A stretch of DNA of 64,000 nt, taken from Anthopleura xanthogrammica (lineage: Eukaryota > Cnidaria > Anthozoa > Actiniaria > Actiniidae). How positions within the stretch are numbered: the first letter of the stretch is position 1; each line of letters starts with the position of its first letter. Below, in pieces: positions 1 to 13,700 of this stretch. The stretch is taken from contig OZ025219.1 of NCBI GenBank assembly GCA_964019055.1, positions 8,994,388-9,058,387 of the forward strand, given 5' to 3'. Below the pieces are notes generated by a model, which did not search any database, was not told where the DNA came from, and saw only the letters and a program-made list of their open reading frames with translations. The position numbers and the translations under genes were made by a program.

Positions 1-431
1 TTCTTTAGTAATACTAGCTCTACTGCAGGTCATAAAGATCCAAACTTTAACAATGACAGTACTGACATAGATATCGCAGGACTGATGTACGTAGCAGTGT
101 TGTTACTCTGCTAGACACCCTTCCTTCCACTGTCATGCATCATCCTATCACTCTTCTGTGGCTGTCTTGTCTCTGGTAGCACCTGAGAGTCTTTTGTATG
201 ACTGTCACTTATATCACCACTTCACTAGTTTTCTTTTTTATATTGGTTTGGTAGTACAAAATAATAAAACCAGGCCTGTCGTCAGGTCTTTGGAAAGGGA
301 GGTTCACATCCTTCACTTTTTATGGTTAGGGAGGGGAGTTTACATTGACTGGCCTCTTGCTCCATGTGCATGTAGTCTCCACTAGGTTCAATATTTACAA
401 TACACAACACTAAACTCACATGTTAAATTAA

Positions 432-581
432 GGGAATCAAGGGTGGTGTAGTATTAGTACACTCACCTCTCACTTCTGGAGTCTCAGCTTTGATTCCTGG
501 ACTCAGCATCACATGTGAGTTAGTCATACCCTGACTTTGATCAACCCAGTGGTTGTGTCAGGGTTCAATAAAATTTGAAGG
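432..581 (+). mobile_element. tRNA-derived SINE copy
   Basis: The head reads gggtggtgtagtattagtac (A-box-like), followed about 30 nt later by a degenerate B box (tttgattcctgg). The tail contains the family's gtgagttagtcataccctga module and ends ggttcaataaaatttgaagg. The same arrangement recurs at 1103, 33399 and 43238. Confidence 0.75.
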
Positions 582-1102
582 ATTGGATTCAAGCCAGATA
601 CTCGTTAGAATTCTTTAGGTCCCCTGAAGATACACAAAAACTATTATCCTAAATATCAGATTTTTGGTGCTTATTTTGTGACAGTCACACCAGAGGCTCT
701 TCCTTTCAACGTCTTATCTCTGGTCTCACTTTCTAAATCTTTTCATGGGTATACACCACCACTCCTCATACACACTACACTGCCTGCCTTCCTTGGACTA
801 ATTCTCTCTTCACACTGCACATTGACTATTCTATTCTGTGTTAAGTCTAAGCTTGTTAAGAAAAATTATTGCACTAGACTGTGTTGTCTTGGGTTAAGAG
901 ATAAGCCAGAGAAAAATTCTAGATCTAATCCACTCTTTCTAAGGTAATTTTTCTTCTTTATATAATTTAACCTTTTTGGCAAAAAATTACAAAAATTCTT
1001 AAACATTTAAAATATTTGATTAACTTTTTTTCTTAAAGATGAATAGGTTTTTATAAAAAAAATTAAAAAGAATTTTCATCAAAATTTAAGTAATTCAACT
1101 AA

Positions 1103-1515
1103 AAGGTGATGTAGTGGTAATGCAGTCACCTCTCGCCTCTTGGGATCGAGGTTCAATGTCTGGACTCAGTACCATATGTGAGCAGAGTTTATTAAGTCTT
1201 TCCCTCAGGGTGCTATGGTTTTCCTCCCTCCGCAAAAAAAACTAAAAAACTAAATTCCAATTTGATCTGTGAGTTAGCCGTGTTCTGACTTTGATCAGCC
1301 CAGAGGTTGTTTCACGGTTCGATCTGTGAGTTAACCTTTCTCTGACCTCAGCCAAGAGGTTGTTTCAGGGTTCGATCTGTGAGTTAACCATGCCCTGACT
1401 TTGATCAGCCCAGAGGCTGTTTCAGGGTTCAATATGCGAGTTAGCCATGCCCTGACTCTGATCAGCTCACAGGTTGTTTCAGGGTTTGATCTGTATTTCA
1501 AGAGTTTTTGAAGGA
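1103..1515 (+). mobile_element. tRNA-derived SINE copy with four tail repeats
   Basis: The head is ggtgatgtagtggtaatgca with a degenerate B box (gaggttcaatgtctgg). A shared middle part follows (gttttcctccctccgcaaaa, aaattccaatttgatctgtg). Then a unit of about 57 bp (starting gatctgtgagttagcc, containing gatcagcccagaggttgttt) repeats four times from 1264 to about 1490. Most other copies carry one unit. Confidence 0.75.
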
Positions 1516-2677
1516 CAAATTTTTCTTATTTCACCATCAGAGTAAAAATCTACTTATCATAAATTGAACTTGTAGAACTTGTAGGAACAAAACAGTTGAT
1601 GTTTGGATGGAAGAACATGGAGACATGCAACGTTTCAGTCGGCTCTAGTTTTCTCCATCTTACACATTACACATACAGCCCTCCCCTTCCACTCTGCCCC
1701 CATGCCACACCCTGCTCCTCAAAAAATTCATAACTTCTTTACCCCACCCATCCCTGCTTAAAAATCCAAATGCATTCATTGCTTGACATTTGTCCTGCTT
1801 CTTGTCGGTGCTGTTATAAAAACTGTTCAAGTTGGATAAATTTTATTAGTTGATACCAATAATTATTAGTTCAATATTTATTGACACTGCTTTAGCTAAA
1901 TTAATATTATCTGCATGTACTTCTATGGCTGTTTAACGCATGTCTTTAATGGTCTTTAATTGTTGTATGGTAATATTTAGCGATGCATATATATGTATAT
2001 GTATACTTCACTGGTTTGACGTTACAATACTTACACTAACTCATTTTCCAGGTCAAAAATAACTGTCATTCTATTATTGAATAATTTTTCTTTTTCTCTC
2101 CCTTTCTTCCAGTTCTTCATTTTTTCATTTCATTCTCTCGCATGTTATCGTTCATTCACTCACATGTCCTTACTTTCATTTTTTCTCTATTGCATTCAAT
2201 TTTTCCTCAGTACTTTTTAGTTGTATTTCTTTTATCATACCCGAAGTCTTCTCCTCAGCGTTAAGTCATTAATGCATGCTATAATGTCCGAATTTGCACT
2301 GTTTGTGTACAAGTTTTGGCATGAAGTTGATGGAGGTAGACTTAGGGTAATTTCTCTCTTGCATGTCCACGTTCACTTCGAGTTTGTTTTGTTCTTGTTA
2401 TTTCTCTTGTTATTTTTAAATTTTTGTCGATAAATTTCAAAAAAGCAACAGCTTGTCAATCGTGTCTCGAGGCTTGTCAATCGTGTTTATGTAACCCATG
2501 GTCCAAGATCTCAGCTCACGTGACCTGTCAATCATAGCCCACGTGACTCATAGTAAAACTTTGTAAAACTTTGCAAAAATGGAGAAATTGCGGAGGAACC
2601 TATATTAAGCTGCCAACTTCTGTTTAGCGAGCACTTGAGAATTCCCCGAGGTGTCCGCTTAATAGAGGATCTAATGT

Positions 2678-2808
2678 AAATCCCTTGCAGCACTTCGGAA
2701 TGCAGCTCAATTTGGAGGCCAAAACAATAGGTTTCCACTTCTCAGGAGATTGAAATAATTTGTTTGTTCTCCAAATTGAGCTGCATTGACGTCAAGTGCA
2801 AGGGGTCT
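2678..2808 (+). mobile_element. Foldback MITE, family 1 (about 130 bp)
   Basis: The arms are palindromic: gcagctcaatttggagg near the left end and ctccaaattgagctgc near the right, with a middle ctcaggagattgaaat. Terminal cccttgcagcac / gtgcaaggggtct are the inverted ends. Further copies lie at 6763, 27091 and 39809. This is the most diverged of the four at its left end. Confidence 0.8.
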
Positions 2809-3429
2809 GCTTGAGACCCTGCGCGCAATGATTGTATTTGGGGGAATTACTACTCGTGGTACAACATTGCTTACGATGAAGTGTGGTAACTGACAAAATC
2901 AACGCATCTCATGGAATGACATGCCAGATTCCATATCAAACGTTACCCTACGAAATTTCGATCAAATTTTTGAAAGTGGCAGCGAAATAGCCTGCGCTGA
3001 GCCCAACTTTAACTCTGGTTAAGAGTACTCTGTTGGTTGACTGAAGTGGCTAGTTTGATTGACAGGTCGTAATGTCTTTTCAAATGATGTAACTGCCTTT
3101 GTTCGTAATCGGAATACCATTTCAATCAAACGCTCGTGACATGATTGGTGGAAAGATATTTTGATTGACAGGCTGGTGTTATGTAGATTTTGTAATTTTG
3201 TAGCTTGTAGCTTCCCTATTTTTTCCTACCATTTTGGTTTTCTTGAAAAATGGTCAAAATAGTATTTCCCAACTGTTTTCGAAATCATTTCATTGACCGT
3301 TCCACGCGTATACCTGTTTATTGTGCATTCATAGTTAACGCCCCAAAAGAAAAAGCAGGTGAAAGGAAAGGAAAGACCCGAAAATTTCAAAATCCACGAA
3401 ATTGTGCTACCAATTTCCTATTAAACGAA

Positions 3430-3614
3430 TAGACCTTCTTAGCTTGGGCTTAATGTTTTCCCATTTCAGACCACGTGCCATTCAATTACATTCACTTGAG
3501 AATAAGAATGTTTGAGTTGTATCAATATTCGTGTGCGCAACAAAAAAATGGTATTCTAGGGAATGACAAGTGGTCTGAAATGGGAAAACATTAAGGCCAA
3601 GCTAAAAAAGGTTA
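3430..3614 (+). mobile_element. Foldback MITE, family 2 (about 185 bp)
   Basis: The left arm (tagcttgggcttaatg, then ttttcccatttcagacca) is inverted at the right end (ggtctgaaatgggaaaacat, then taaggccaagcta). The same arms occur at 33911-34095 and as half-elements near 42260-42366 and 43666-43728. No coding capacity. Confidence 0.8.
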
Positions 3615-3877
3615 TTAAAACAATTTTCGTCTTCAAAGATTTCCAAAACTTTTTTAATTATCTTTCGTCGCAAACCCTGTTCTTTCAGCCAGTTTCTTGG
3701 ATTTCTATACCTGCGCAATTCTGAAAAAAGTCAATTTTCAACGTCCTTTGATTTTCATGGCCACTGAAGTGATTTCGTGTAACAAAGAGTGGAAGGAATC
3801 AAGGAAAAAGGGAAAATATTGGTTAGAAAAAAGCGCGCTGGAATATCATTCATGTTTTTCTGTTGTTTTTTTTGTAG

Positions 3878-4727
3878 GAGTTCTATAACAAGAATAAAAG
3901 ATCAAAACTTATTTCTTAAAGATATTAGTCAAGAACGAAAAGAATTCGAAGCGCGAAGTCATAAAGACCAGACATCGCCTTCCCCGCACGTCAAGGGTCG
4001 CTACTGCAAGGCACCCAGTTTCCCAGACTCACCTAACGAAATAGAAGAAAAAGATAAATCATTCGGATTCAATAAAGATGAGAGTGAAAGCGAAACGGAG
4101 AGTGAAACAGAAACAGAGACAAGTTCAGAAGAAGAATCATCTGCTGAGGAAAAAGAGAACACTGTTGTTAATTCCAAAGCAGATTCTACAGCCTCGGAAA
4201 GCGAGAGTGAAGAGGAGCGGAAAGCTCCTGTATCGAGTCGAATTGGTAGAGCAGCCGTCAGCTCTGCAAGCACCACAAATACTCGAACGCCGTTAAACAT
4301 ACCTTCTACTGCTAGCACTCCTTCAAGAGGAGGGGTAGCGGACCGATATCGTCAAAATATTTCAAGCCAGAAAAAAGATACAAAAACTACACCTGTTTCT
4401 CCTTTGTCTAAAACAGAACCGTCATCACGAGTATTCGGTTCTAGGTTTAGAGGAGAGCAGGATGAAAAGAAAGAGACTACTTCAACGCGTGTGGGAAGCG
4501 CCCCTGTGCGCACCACCGCCGCGACAACAACTACCAACACTACTACTTCTAGTGGTCTAAGAGGTAGAGATGGTAGCGCGGCGTCTCAGGAGACTAAAGA
4601 GGAACCGAAGAGAAGAGGACGTAGGGTTACTGCAAGGGCGGGAACTGCTTTTGTTGCAAGTATGTTAGATGATGATGATGATGATGACAGTAAAAGCAAC
4701 GATGTGGCTGGTAAAGATAGCACCAAG
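3878..4727 (+). CDS. PPP1R12A: MYPT exon: acidic and Ser/Thr-rich linker
   Basis: This is an 850-bp exon with a T-rich acceptor (tttttttgtag) and a gtatgt donor. It starts with one base of a split codon and then encodes 283 residues. The acidic block near residues 65-115 corresponds in position and composition to the Glu/Ser-rich segment just after the ankyrin repeats of MYPT1. A poly-Asp run (seven Asp from a GAT repeat) lies near the end. KRRGRRVTARAGTAF, just before the Asp run, is a basic Thr site that could be the counterpart of the first inhibitory phosphosite, but the match is weak. Confidence 0.75.
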
Positions 4728-7700
4728 GTATGTTGAATAATGATACCTTAACTATGCGTATATATTTATGGATGTGTGCGCGAAGTATTCTTCGATTGCA
4801 AGTCACATTACAGGGTTAGAATTTTTTAATGACAAGATAAACTTATCTTGTACATTGAGCAGCTACAAGATAAATGGATTGAACGCAAACGCAAAGACTT
4901 TGTTTTTCTTTGCATATTATCATTTTCTTACAAAGGAACTAGCTGGAAAATACGAGTTCACTTTCTTTTCACTCGATATTTTTAATTTTCAACTCGCATT
5001 TAGCCAATTATCTTGTGGGAATTTCGAACCCTGTTCATCATTAACGCGGCCATATTAGTGGATTTAACAAAATATTTCTCATTAGTACCCATTGTTAATA
5101 CCACCAACATGGCCGCCATGTCTTTGTCATTTGACTCGCTTGCAATCCATCAATTTAATAAGCCGGTTGATTATTGATCATTATGATCATGATAATGCGT
5201 TGTGAAGTGCATTTTTACAGTGCGTTTCACGATGCGCTCAATACATCATCATCAGACGAAGGCTTTGTCTTTATATAATGATGATGATTGTAATTTTAAC
5301 CGGTACTGGCAACATTGATGATTCTCTTTATATCGGATCAAACAAAATCGTTATCTGTTTTCATGATGACGATGGTGCTGCTTCTGTTGATGATGATGGT
5401 GATGGTAATGATGTTGGATGATGATGATGGTGATGGTGATGATGTTGGATGATGATGATGGTGATGGTAATGATGTTGGATGATGATGATGGTGATGGTG
5501 ATGATGATGGTGATGGTAATGATGTTGGATGATGATGATGGTGATGGTGATGATGTTGGATGATGATGATGGTGATGGTAATGATGTTGGATGATGATGA
5601 TGGTAATGATGTTGGATGATGATGATGGTGATGGTAATGATGTTGGATGATGGTGATGGTGATGGTAATGATGTTGGATGATGATGATGGTGATGGTAGT
5701 GATGTTGGTTGATGATGGTGATGGTAATGATGTTGGATGATGATGATGGTGATGGTAATGATGTTGGATGATGATGATGATGATGGGTAGCGGCAATGAG
5801 AATGGTAATGATAGGGATGATGATCTTGTGGGTAATGATGGTGATGATGTTGGATGATGATGATAGTGGTGATGATGATGATGGGTAGTGGCAATGAGGA
5901 TGATAATGATAGGGATGATGATCTTGTGGGTAATGATGGTGATGATGTTGGATGATGATGATAGTGGTGATGATGATGATGGGTAGTGGCAATGAGGATG
6001 ATAATGATAGGGATGATGATCTTGTGGGTAATGATGGTGATGATGTTGGATGATGATGATAGTGGTGATGATGATGATGGGTAGTGGCAATGAGGATGAT
6101 AATAATGGGGATGATTATTCGGTGAAGATGGCGATAAAATTTTCTTGTGGGATCGTTAAATTTGAATTTTTGTAAGGTAAAAAAAATAATGCAAATCGAT
6201 CATTGAACCAAAGACTTCGAATAAGCGGAAAATCTTTCAATACTCTCTCTACCTTGATCTATGTATTCCTTAAATTACTTCATCTCGCCATCAAGTTCCT
6301 GTCAAATCATCTCATAATGCATTATTCAGTGATTATATATCTATGTTGTTATTATTACACTCTTGAACAAACCGATGACCCTCTGGTCTAGATCATCAAC
6401 TAACACCTAGATATTCGATCTTAACTATTCCTTCGCGCTGTTTCTTTGTAAACAAACCTAAATAACTCCAGCGGGTTCATTTTCAAACCAAGACCACCTA
6501 TCATTTGTACAAGAATGTTTAAATGCCATGAAATGTGGTTTATCACATTGGGAATGATTTAGCCGATGAACAGATTTGCAGTGCTTTAGATAAAACATGT
6601 GTTTGTTGGGAGTCCACGGATCATGAAGATGACTTGTGTCTTTATAAGGAGCCAAGAGAATGTGCCCCACCCTGTCTTGGATCCTTTAAACTCACACCAA
6701 CACGCTAGTGCATACGTCTGTACTGTATCTTTCCCCTGTAGGGTAGAGTGGGGAGTATTGTTATAGACCCCTTGCAGCACATCAGAATGCAGCTCAATTT
6801 GGAGGATAAAACAATAGTTTCCAATTCTCAGGAGATCGAAATTCTTTTGTTTCGTCCTCCAAATTGAGCTGCTTTGACGCCACGTGAAAGGGGTCTATTC
6901 TGGGTCGAGTAGAGCAGTTTTTGTACTCTATCTATCTACCCTGCAGGGTGGAGTGGGTAGCTTTTGTGCTGCGCACTCTGAAGGTTGGGGTAGAGATCTC
7001 CCAAGAATGTACTCCCTGTAGCTGTGCAGTTTTTGCACTTTCAGGATAGGGACATTTGTGCAATATTACAAAATATTCATAAACGTACGGCGACCCTGGC
7101 TTTTGCCAGTGCTAATTTAAAGGGAAAAATAAAAGACCTAAAATCTGAGGTGGCGCTAATCTCATGCAAACATGTTCTTAAAATAATCTTAAACTAGGTT
7201 AAGCCGAAAAATTCCAAGTGACGTATTTATTTGACGCAAATGCTACATTTTTTTTCTACATGAACATTCAAAAAACACTTGAAATTAGTGGTTGCAACGC
7301 CACAATGGCAGTCTACAAAAGGAGTTCTTTGAATTGCTGTTTTTTCGATAAACACTCATCAGAACGAAGCGACAGATCCAGAAAACAGAAAACAGGCATC
7401 ACAAAACTGATACATGAAAAAATGTCGATGACGATGACATTCAGTTATCATTCTGTTGATAAATCATTTGATGATCCTTAAGCTGACAAAAACCGACCTT
7501 ATTTATAGGAATTTTGGATGATAAGACAGCCTCCTAAAATGAAAAAATATATTTTCTGTTTTTTTCCCTTCCTTTTCTTTTGCATTCCATTTCTCGTCCC
7601 TTATCACTTGTATTTCATTTCTTTTCCCTTTCTTCCCTTTTCTATTTCTTTTCGTTTTTCATTTCCATGTACGATTCAAAAAGACATTTTCATTTAAGTT

Positions 7701-10700
7701 TTCACGGTTTGGGAATCCCTTGGCACGTTTCGCCAGAAGGCATGATTTTCATGCCTAATGCGTTTTGTTTATACTGACCCCCTGACGATATATTGCTGTT
7801 ATTTCATACAACATGCAGCGAATTAATTACAAATATGCCCTGCAACAAGAATATCACGGCTTATTTCCACCAAGCCCTATTACCCTACGACAACGACAAC
7901 AAGTTATAAGGTGTCTAAAGTCATAGTAGGGTGTCACTGAACCAATCTTTGTCGTACCCTTGCCTGGTAAAGTAGCTGCAGCACGGACAGATTTTGACAA
8001 CGTTGTCTCTCAAGTGAAAACCTCTTAAAATTACAATCTTGTCATCATGCAGGGGTAACCTAGTAACGTGACCTCTGAGGCACTCACTGTCATCACAGCT
8101 AGCCGACATGGTTGGCTGAATAAGTCCATAACTCTCGAGACAGATCTGAAACCTAACTCCGCAGTACTCTGGAACACTGTTGTTAGACTAAATACCAGTA
8201 GCATTCTGTGCTGTATTCTTGCTGGCGTCGGTCTTGCTTGTGTATACTGTATTCCTGTCGACATGTCATATTCTAGGAAATCACCTCGAGATCGAGATCG
8301 TTCTTCCAGCGGTCTCTCCGATTCAAAAAGGAGTTACAGACCAGAGGTAATGCTAGTTTTTAGCTTTGCATACCAGACTTATTCGTAGCATCCATCTGCT
8401 ACATCTTCTGCTTTGATCATGCTACTGCATTCCATTATCTTCACTGCAATACCAAACCCTAGATAACTCAAATGTCAACTATACTACCTCATCGACAGAT
8501 AAATGCAACTCCTAAAGTTAAGGAATTCAAAAACACTAGAATTTAGGTTGGAGTTCCGAGAATATTTACTAGTAATTCCGCAATCGTTTCTTCGTTGTTT
8601 GCGTAAAAAAATTGCGCTCAAATATTTTCTATAAGGTCCTAAAGTCGAGCCAACTTGTTCAGTTCAATCAAGGGTTTGAAAAGATTTTCTAAAAAGATAT
8701 TGTGAAGTTTTTATTGAAGGCAAATTCATTGTTGAACTGCTTTGTGGCTTTTTTCAAGAAAGAATTTTTGCTGTGCATTGTCATTTGATCTTCACGTCAG
8801 TTATCATCACTGACAATCGAGGTGCAAGCTAAAGTCGTTGATTTTTTTGGCGCTACAAGCACGTAGCTTTTTCACCCTTGGGCTTTCGCTTAAGTTTATG
8901 TTGCAGATTTTTGAAAAATTCCAAAATACTTAATTGATCAAATCTCTTCTCAATCTTTATATGTTTTTATTTGTATTATTATTGGTTATTTTTATAAGAC
9001 TTCATTTCCATGATAATGTAATATTGTCATCCTTTGTTGATTTAGTATTGTAAACACTGGACTCGAACTCCGTGGGAAACGAGCTGAATCAATAAGGATT
9101 CTATCAAACCTTTAAAAATCTGTGAAAGCATCTTCGATTGTTGCTTGAGCCCCAGACGGGTCTTTATTTGCGATTGAATTCATAATTCCCAACGCGATGA
9201 TCCAAGACGTCATTCTTTTGATCTTTTGTTTGCTCTGGGGGAGTCAATTAAAATTCTTGTGCATCTTAGGATCTCATTATTGCTATGATGTTTGTCTAAG
9301 TATATAGAAATGGTTTATTAAAGATTTGAACATCTTGTTTGTACATGGACCAAATGAGACGCTAATCCCACGGAATGTTTACTGAAATCTTAGAAAAAAA
9401 TATTTGGTTTCGTCCTTTCTTTGCTAATTATTAACTAATGGCTGCTGTCTTTGTTTATTGAAGGCTGTAATTCAAATGCGTATTCAATTTTGCCCTGTAT
9501 TTCCCTACATTTTCTATCTGCACCTATATCTGTTGTTTTTGACTATTGGTGGACTTAGTCTTAATTTACAGGCAGTTTTGCCTTGTAGTACTTCATCTGC
9601 TATCTATGCCTATGGCTGCTGTCTTTTACTGTCCCTGTCTACGTGAACTTTTTTTCATTGTACAGTCAATTTTGCCTTGTACAACTTCATCTGCTTTCTC
9701 CATCTATAGCTGCTATCTTTGACTATGTATTTTCCCCTATACTATCGACCAATCTTCAACTATATGCAGGATTCTATAATTCCTGTGAAGGCATTCATGC
9801 CTGGACCATTGTTCAAATATCCTGATAATGTGTGGGTGGATATTACATGAATCGGTCGCTCAGGAAATCATAAAACAAGCCTAATTGATTTTTGTAGTAA
9901 TTGGTGCGTTCTGGTTGAACGATAATATGCTTGAACTAAATAACCTCTCAGATTAGCTGATCATTGAAATTCTTTTCTAAATGTAATTACCGAGAAATAA
10001 GAAGTAATTGGCTATTACTATTCAGGATTATTTTTATAGAGCCAATTTTTTTTGTTCGTGCAAAAATTCCTGTAAATCCAAGAGACCAATCACTTGAAAT
10101 ATTGAAACGATACTTGAATAGGTGTGGAGTGTGTGAAATAAGGGCGTTTACTCGACCGATTGAGTTTGGTCGTTTTATAGAGGCGACCTCTCGATTGGTG
10201 CAATTCATCAGTCTTACCCTAAGAATAGTAGGATAAAAAATGTTTTGATAAAATTTGACATGATGAATTAATTGATTGATATATTAGGGTCAGTGTAATG
10301 CTGGTGTCTGGTTTAATTTTTTACGACTTTTTAATATGACTGGTATGGCTTGGTTATCTGTTGTAGTTGATGGGATGGTCAGTAATAGGACACGGTAGAA
10401 GTGTTTAACTGGAGGTGTACATGTAGTCGTGGTGCATGGGATGGGATACTTAGGTTTTTATGCAACCGAAAAACAACAGCACAACAAAACTCTCTACAAT
10501 AATTTGTACTTGTCAGCTTTGGATAAATTGCAGCAATTATTAAATTTATTATTTTTTTATTATTTATTCATTCATCCATCCATCCATCCATTTGTCATTC
10601 CTTGCAAGCACCCATCAAGCTCCCTTCTCTCGTTTATTTATTCTTTTTTTGGGGTTTCGTCTTCCAGGATTCATCCAACCCGAGCTCCGAGTTCCAGTCG

Positions 10701-13700
10701 CGCAGAAGTAGACAAACAGGAAACACCGTGGACAAGACTGAAGACATCGTGTCCGCAAAGAAAGGCCGTCTGGAGCAGAACAAGGAGAATGAAGTAGGAG
10801 AGATGTCCACATGGAGGAGAAAACGATTGGAAAGAGAACGAGAACGAGAAGAGCGCGAAAAAGAAGAGAAGGAAAAAGCTCGCGAGAAAGAACGCGAGAG
10901 GGTAAAGGAACGAAAAGAACGGGAAAAAGAGAAAGAAAAAGAGGTACCGAGCTATAGATCGCGCTTCAGGGATAGAGAAAAGGAAAAGGAACAAAAGGTG
11001 AGAGAACAAGATTTATTGGGTAAGAAAAGTACAGAATTAGAAAGGAAGGAAGCTGACGTGACTATAACCCATGGCCGAAGACCAAGGAGATTAAGAGAAG
11101 ATCGACGCGGTACTGGTGTTGCTTATATGCCACCTGAAGAGGTACGCCTCCACCCTAAGCACCAGGGGGGAGCCTTAGTACCTTAACGTAAAAGCTGTGT
11201 CATGACCCCATCCCACACGGATAATTTTTTTCTCTATAACAAATAAGATCGTACACCAAGGTTGATGAGAAAGTTGCTGGTGGTATTATAGTGATAACTG
11301 TTCGAAACTGTTTCGCTTTGCACGCGGTAAGTGCATATAAAACCATTTTGAATCTTGTCACAAGACAAACAAAGAGCTCAAAATCTTGATAAATTCTTTA
11401 GTGAGGCATAACGCCACGCGCAGTACGTGTGTTCCGTAGTTTCCCATTTATTCTTGCATTACACAGCGTGCTATGATGTAACCATAGCCGTAAAATCTTA
11501 AGTTAGACATAACTCGACGAACCGTACGTGTGTACCGTAGGTTTCCCATTACACAGCGTGCTATGATGTAACCATAGCCGTAAAATCTTAAGTTAGACAT
11601 AACTCGACGCGCAGTACGTGTGTTCCGTAGTTTCCCATTTATTATTGCATTACACAGCGTGCTATGATATAACCATTCCCGTAAAATCTTAGCAGTAATC
11701 ACGCACGTACTGCAAAAGCGCGGCTGTAATCTTTCATGGCTTGCGCAGGATTTGACTAATCTATGCTGGGACTCACTGTAATACTTGCTGGGGGCGCACT
11801 TGTTTTGGCAGCTTTTGATGCACAATTGTAATAAGAACAAAGATAGAAAACGTACGAAAACAGTGGAAGACCACTTCTTCGCTAGCTTGCAGGGCTTGTC
11901 CTTGTAATAATCGTTACCACTTACACCTCAACTTTCTCTTCGAACCTTGGACTTCATTGCCATCACAACTAGATACCACAGCTGGAACGTGAAGGAACTT
12001 TGCCTCTTCCGAACTCTCTTGCACTCTGCACTTAAGAAATAGCTTTATTTTTCTTGCTACAGAATATTTTTTTAAACTGTTCTTCGTTCTTTTGTTCACT
12101 CGTTTCTTTCTTTCTGTTCTTTTTCTTCGAGATTTCGTACTTTCATCGGTGAACAACATTTTTCATGATCACTACAAATCCGCTTAATGCGTACTTTCAT
12201 CGGAGAACGACATGTTCATGTTCACTACAAATCCGCGTAATTGGTTTTTAAGCCATACCAAGCAGTCTGTCATTAACGCTTACCCGATTCACGACAAAAA
12301 AAACTGCATAAACGAGAGCGAACGAATAAAGTCAAAACTGATTGTCTTTGTGCGGAAATTGCGTCTGTTATAGGTTTGACACAAAATCGAACGGTAAAAG
12401 AATAAGAAAACTATTTAAGGAAATTTAATTTTGGACTTCGAAAAATGTGTGCATCGTGCATGCAAGTACCTCGTGGCAACGTTCCCTTAAGGTGCGGTTA
12501 TGCGAGCAACAAAATCGTGCAACTTGTCGTTCAATATTACCACCCCGCGCGCAACAAATTTTCTTTGTCGAGGAGAGTAAAAAGAGCTTCTACTTCTTGC
12601 AACAAAGTCGCGCAACAAAATTTTGTTGTGGTAATACGAGCAGCATTCACACTGCAACTTGCAACGCAACAATGTTGCGCGACAAGTTACACGATTTTGT
12701 TGCTCGTATTTTAGATTTATTTTTCATCGTGCGCGCAAAGAGGTTTTAAGAAGTCCAAACAATTTTTAACTTTTTCTACTAACCCAGCACTGTTTGAAGA
12801 CCATTCGCGTGTTTCTTAAAAATTCCCGCCAAAAAAAAAAAAAAAAAAAAAACTTGGTCAGTTTTGCCGGCGACATATAACAGACGTCTAACCGACCTCT
12901 AACCAACAAACGTAGGTAAAAACTAAAGTCTAAAGTTAGGCAGATCTAAGATGATTATTAAAATAAGCTATGCTGGTAAATCACGCACTTCTAGACCTTG
13001 TGGTATCCCAATTAATTATGTACTCAGAGCACAGTTTGCTCTATGGTACCTCATTATTTATTTCATTCCTAACAAAAGCTAATTCAATGTACTGACTAAT
13101 GCTGCTCCAATCAATCAGGTTCAGTCCACCTAACACTTATACGTACTTATCAGTGCTGAGATGTGATTACTCGGGCTACCTGTGACGCAATATGTTCATA
13201 CATCCTCAAATCTTTCGTGCGTCTGTGACTTGCATATTCTTTCACGGTGTTTAAGTTTCTTTCTTATTCACTATTCGGTACACCCACGCCGTCCCAATAA
13301 ATTACCGCTAGTCATTGTGATGTCTATATCGTTAGATACGAGATTACTCGGGCTACCACCTCCTCATCCCATCTTACCCAACGAGTGTCGTTATTTTTAA
13401 GCGTACATTGATCGTCCAACTCTTGGTGTTTTTGTCTATTTGTATTACGTGGTCTCACTTTCATTCTCCTCGAAGTCTGTTGCACTAAAACTTTACTTTT
13501 ATTTTCATCTTTACTTCGCTTGATTTTAACTATAACAGCTTGTCTTACCTGCTTTGAATTCCAATCAACCATGCCATCATCATTGTTGCAATCATCTTCA
13601 CCGTTATCAGTGATTCATTATCAATCTGTCATCATCATCACCAACGTCAGCACCATCATCACCATCACCACTTCTAACATTAACTATCATCATTAATTTC

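Larger units (their letters stand above)
4728..8276 (+). other. MYPT intron region
   Basis: It holds a YY1-like palindrome (catggccgccatg, 5108-5120), the GAT minisatellite at 5374-6112 and a MITE at 6763-6898. A missing small MYPT exon is suspected here because flanking exon phases do not join. I did not find a convincing candidate. Confidence 0.5.

Noticed and set aside
1..3877. Search for the ankyrin repeat and PP1-binding exons of MYPT at the window start
   Set aside because: No ankyrin-like or KVxF-type segment is visible in any frame; only SINE and MITE sequence and chance frames. These exons must lie upstream of the window.
5338..6090. Long minus-strand frames (up to 250 codons) rich in His, Ile, Ser and Pro
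   Set aside because: They are translations of the GAT minisatellite in three frames; all three frames are open, which is a property of the triplet repeat.
8068..8346. Open frame extending upstream of the MYPT exon at 8277
   Set aside because: The hydrophobic, Cys-rich upstream part is unlike MYPT and is separated from the Arg/Ser-rich part by a good acceptor (ttctag).
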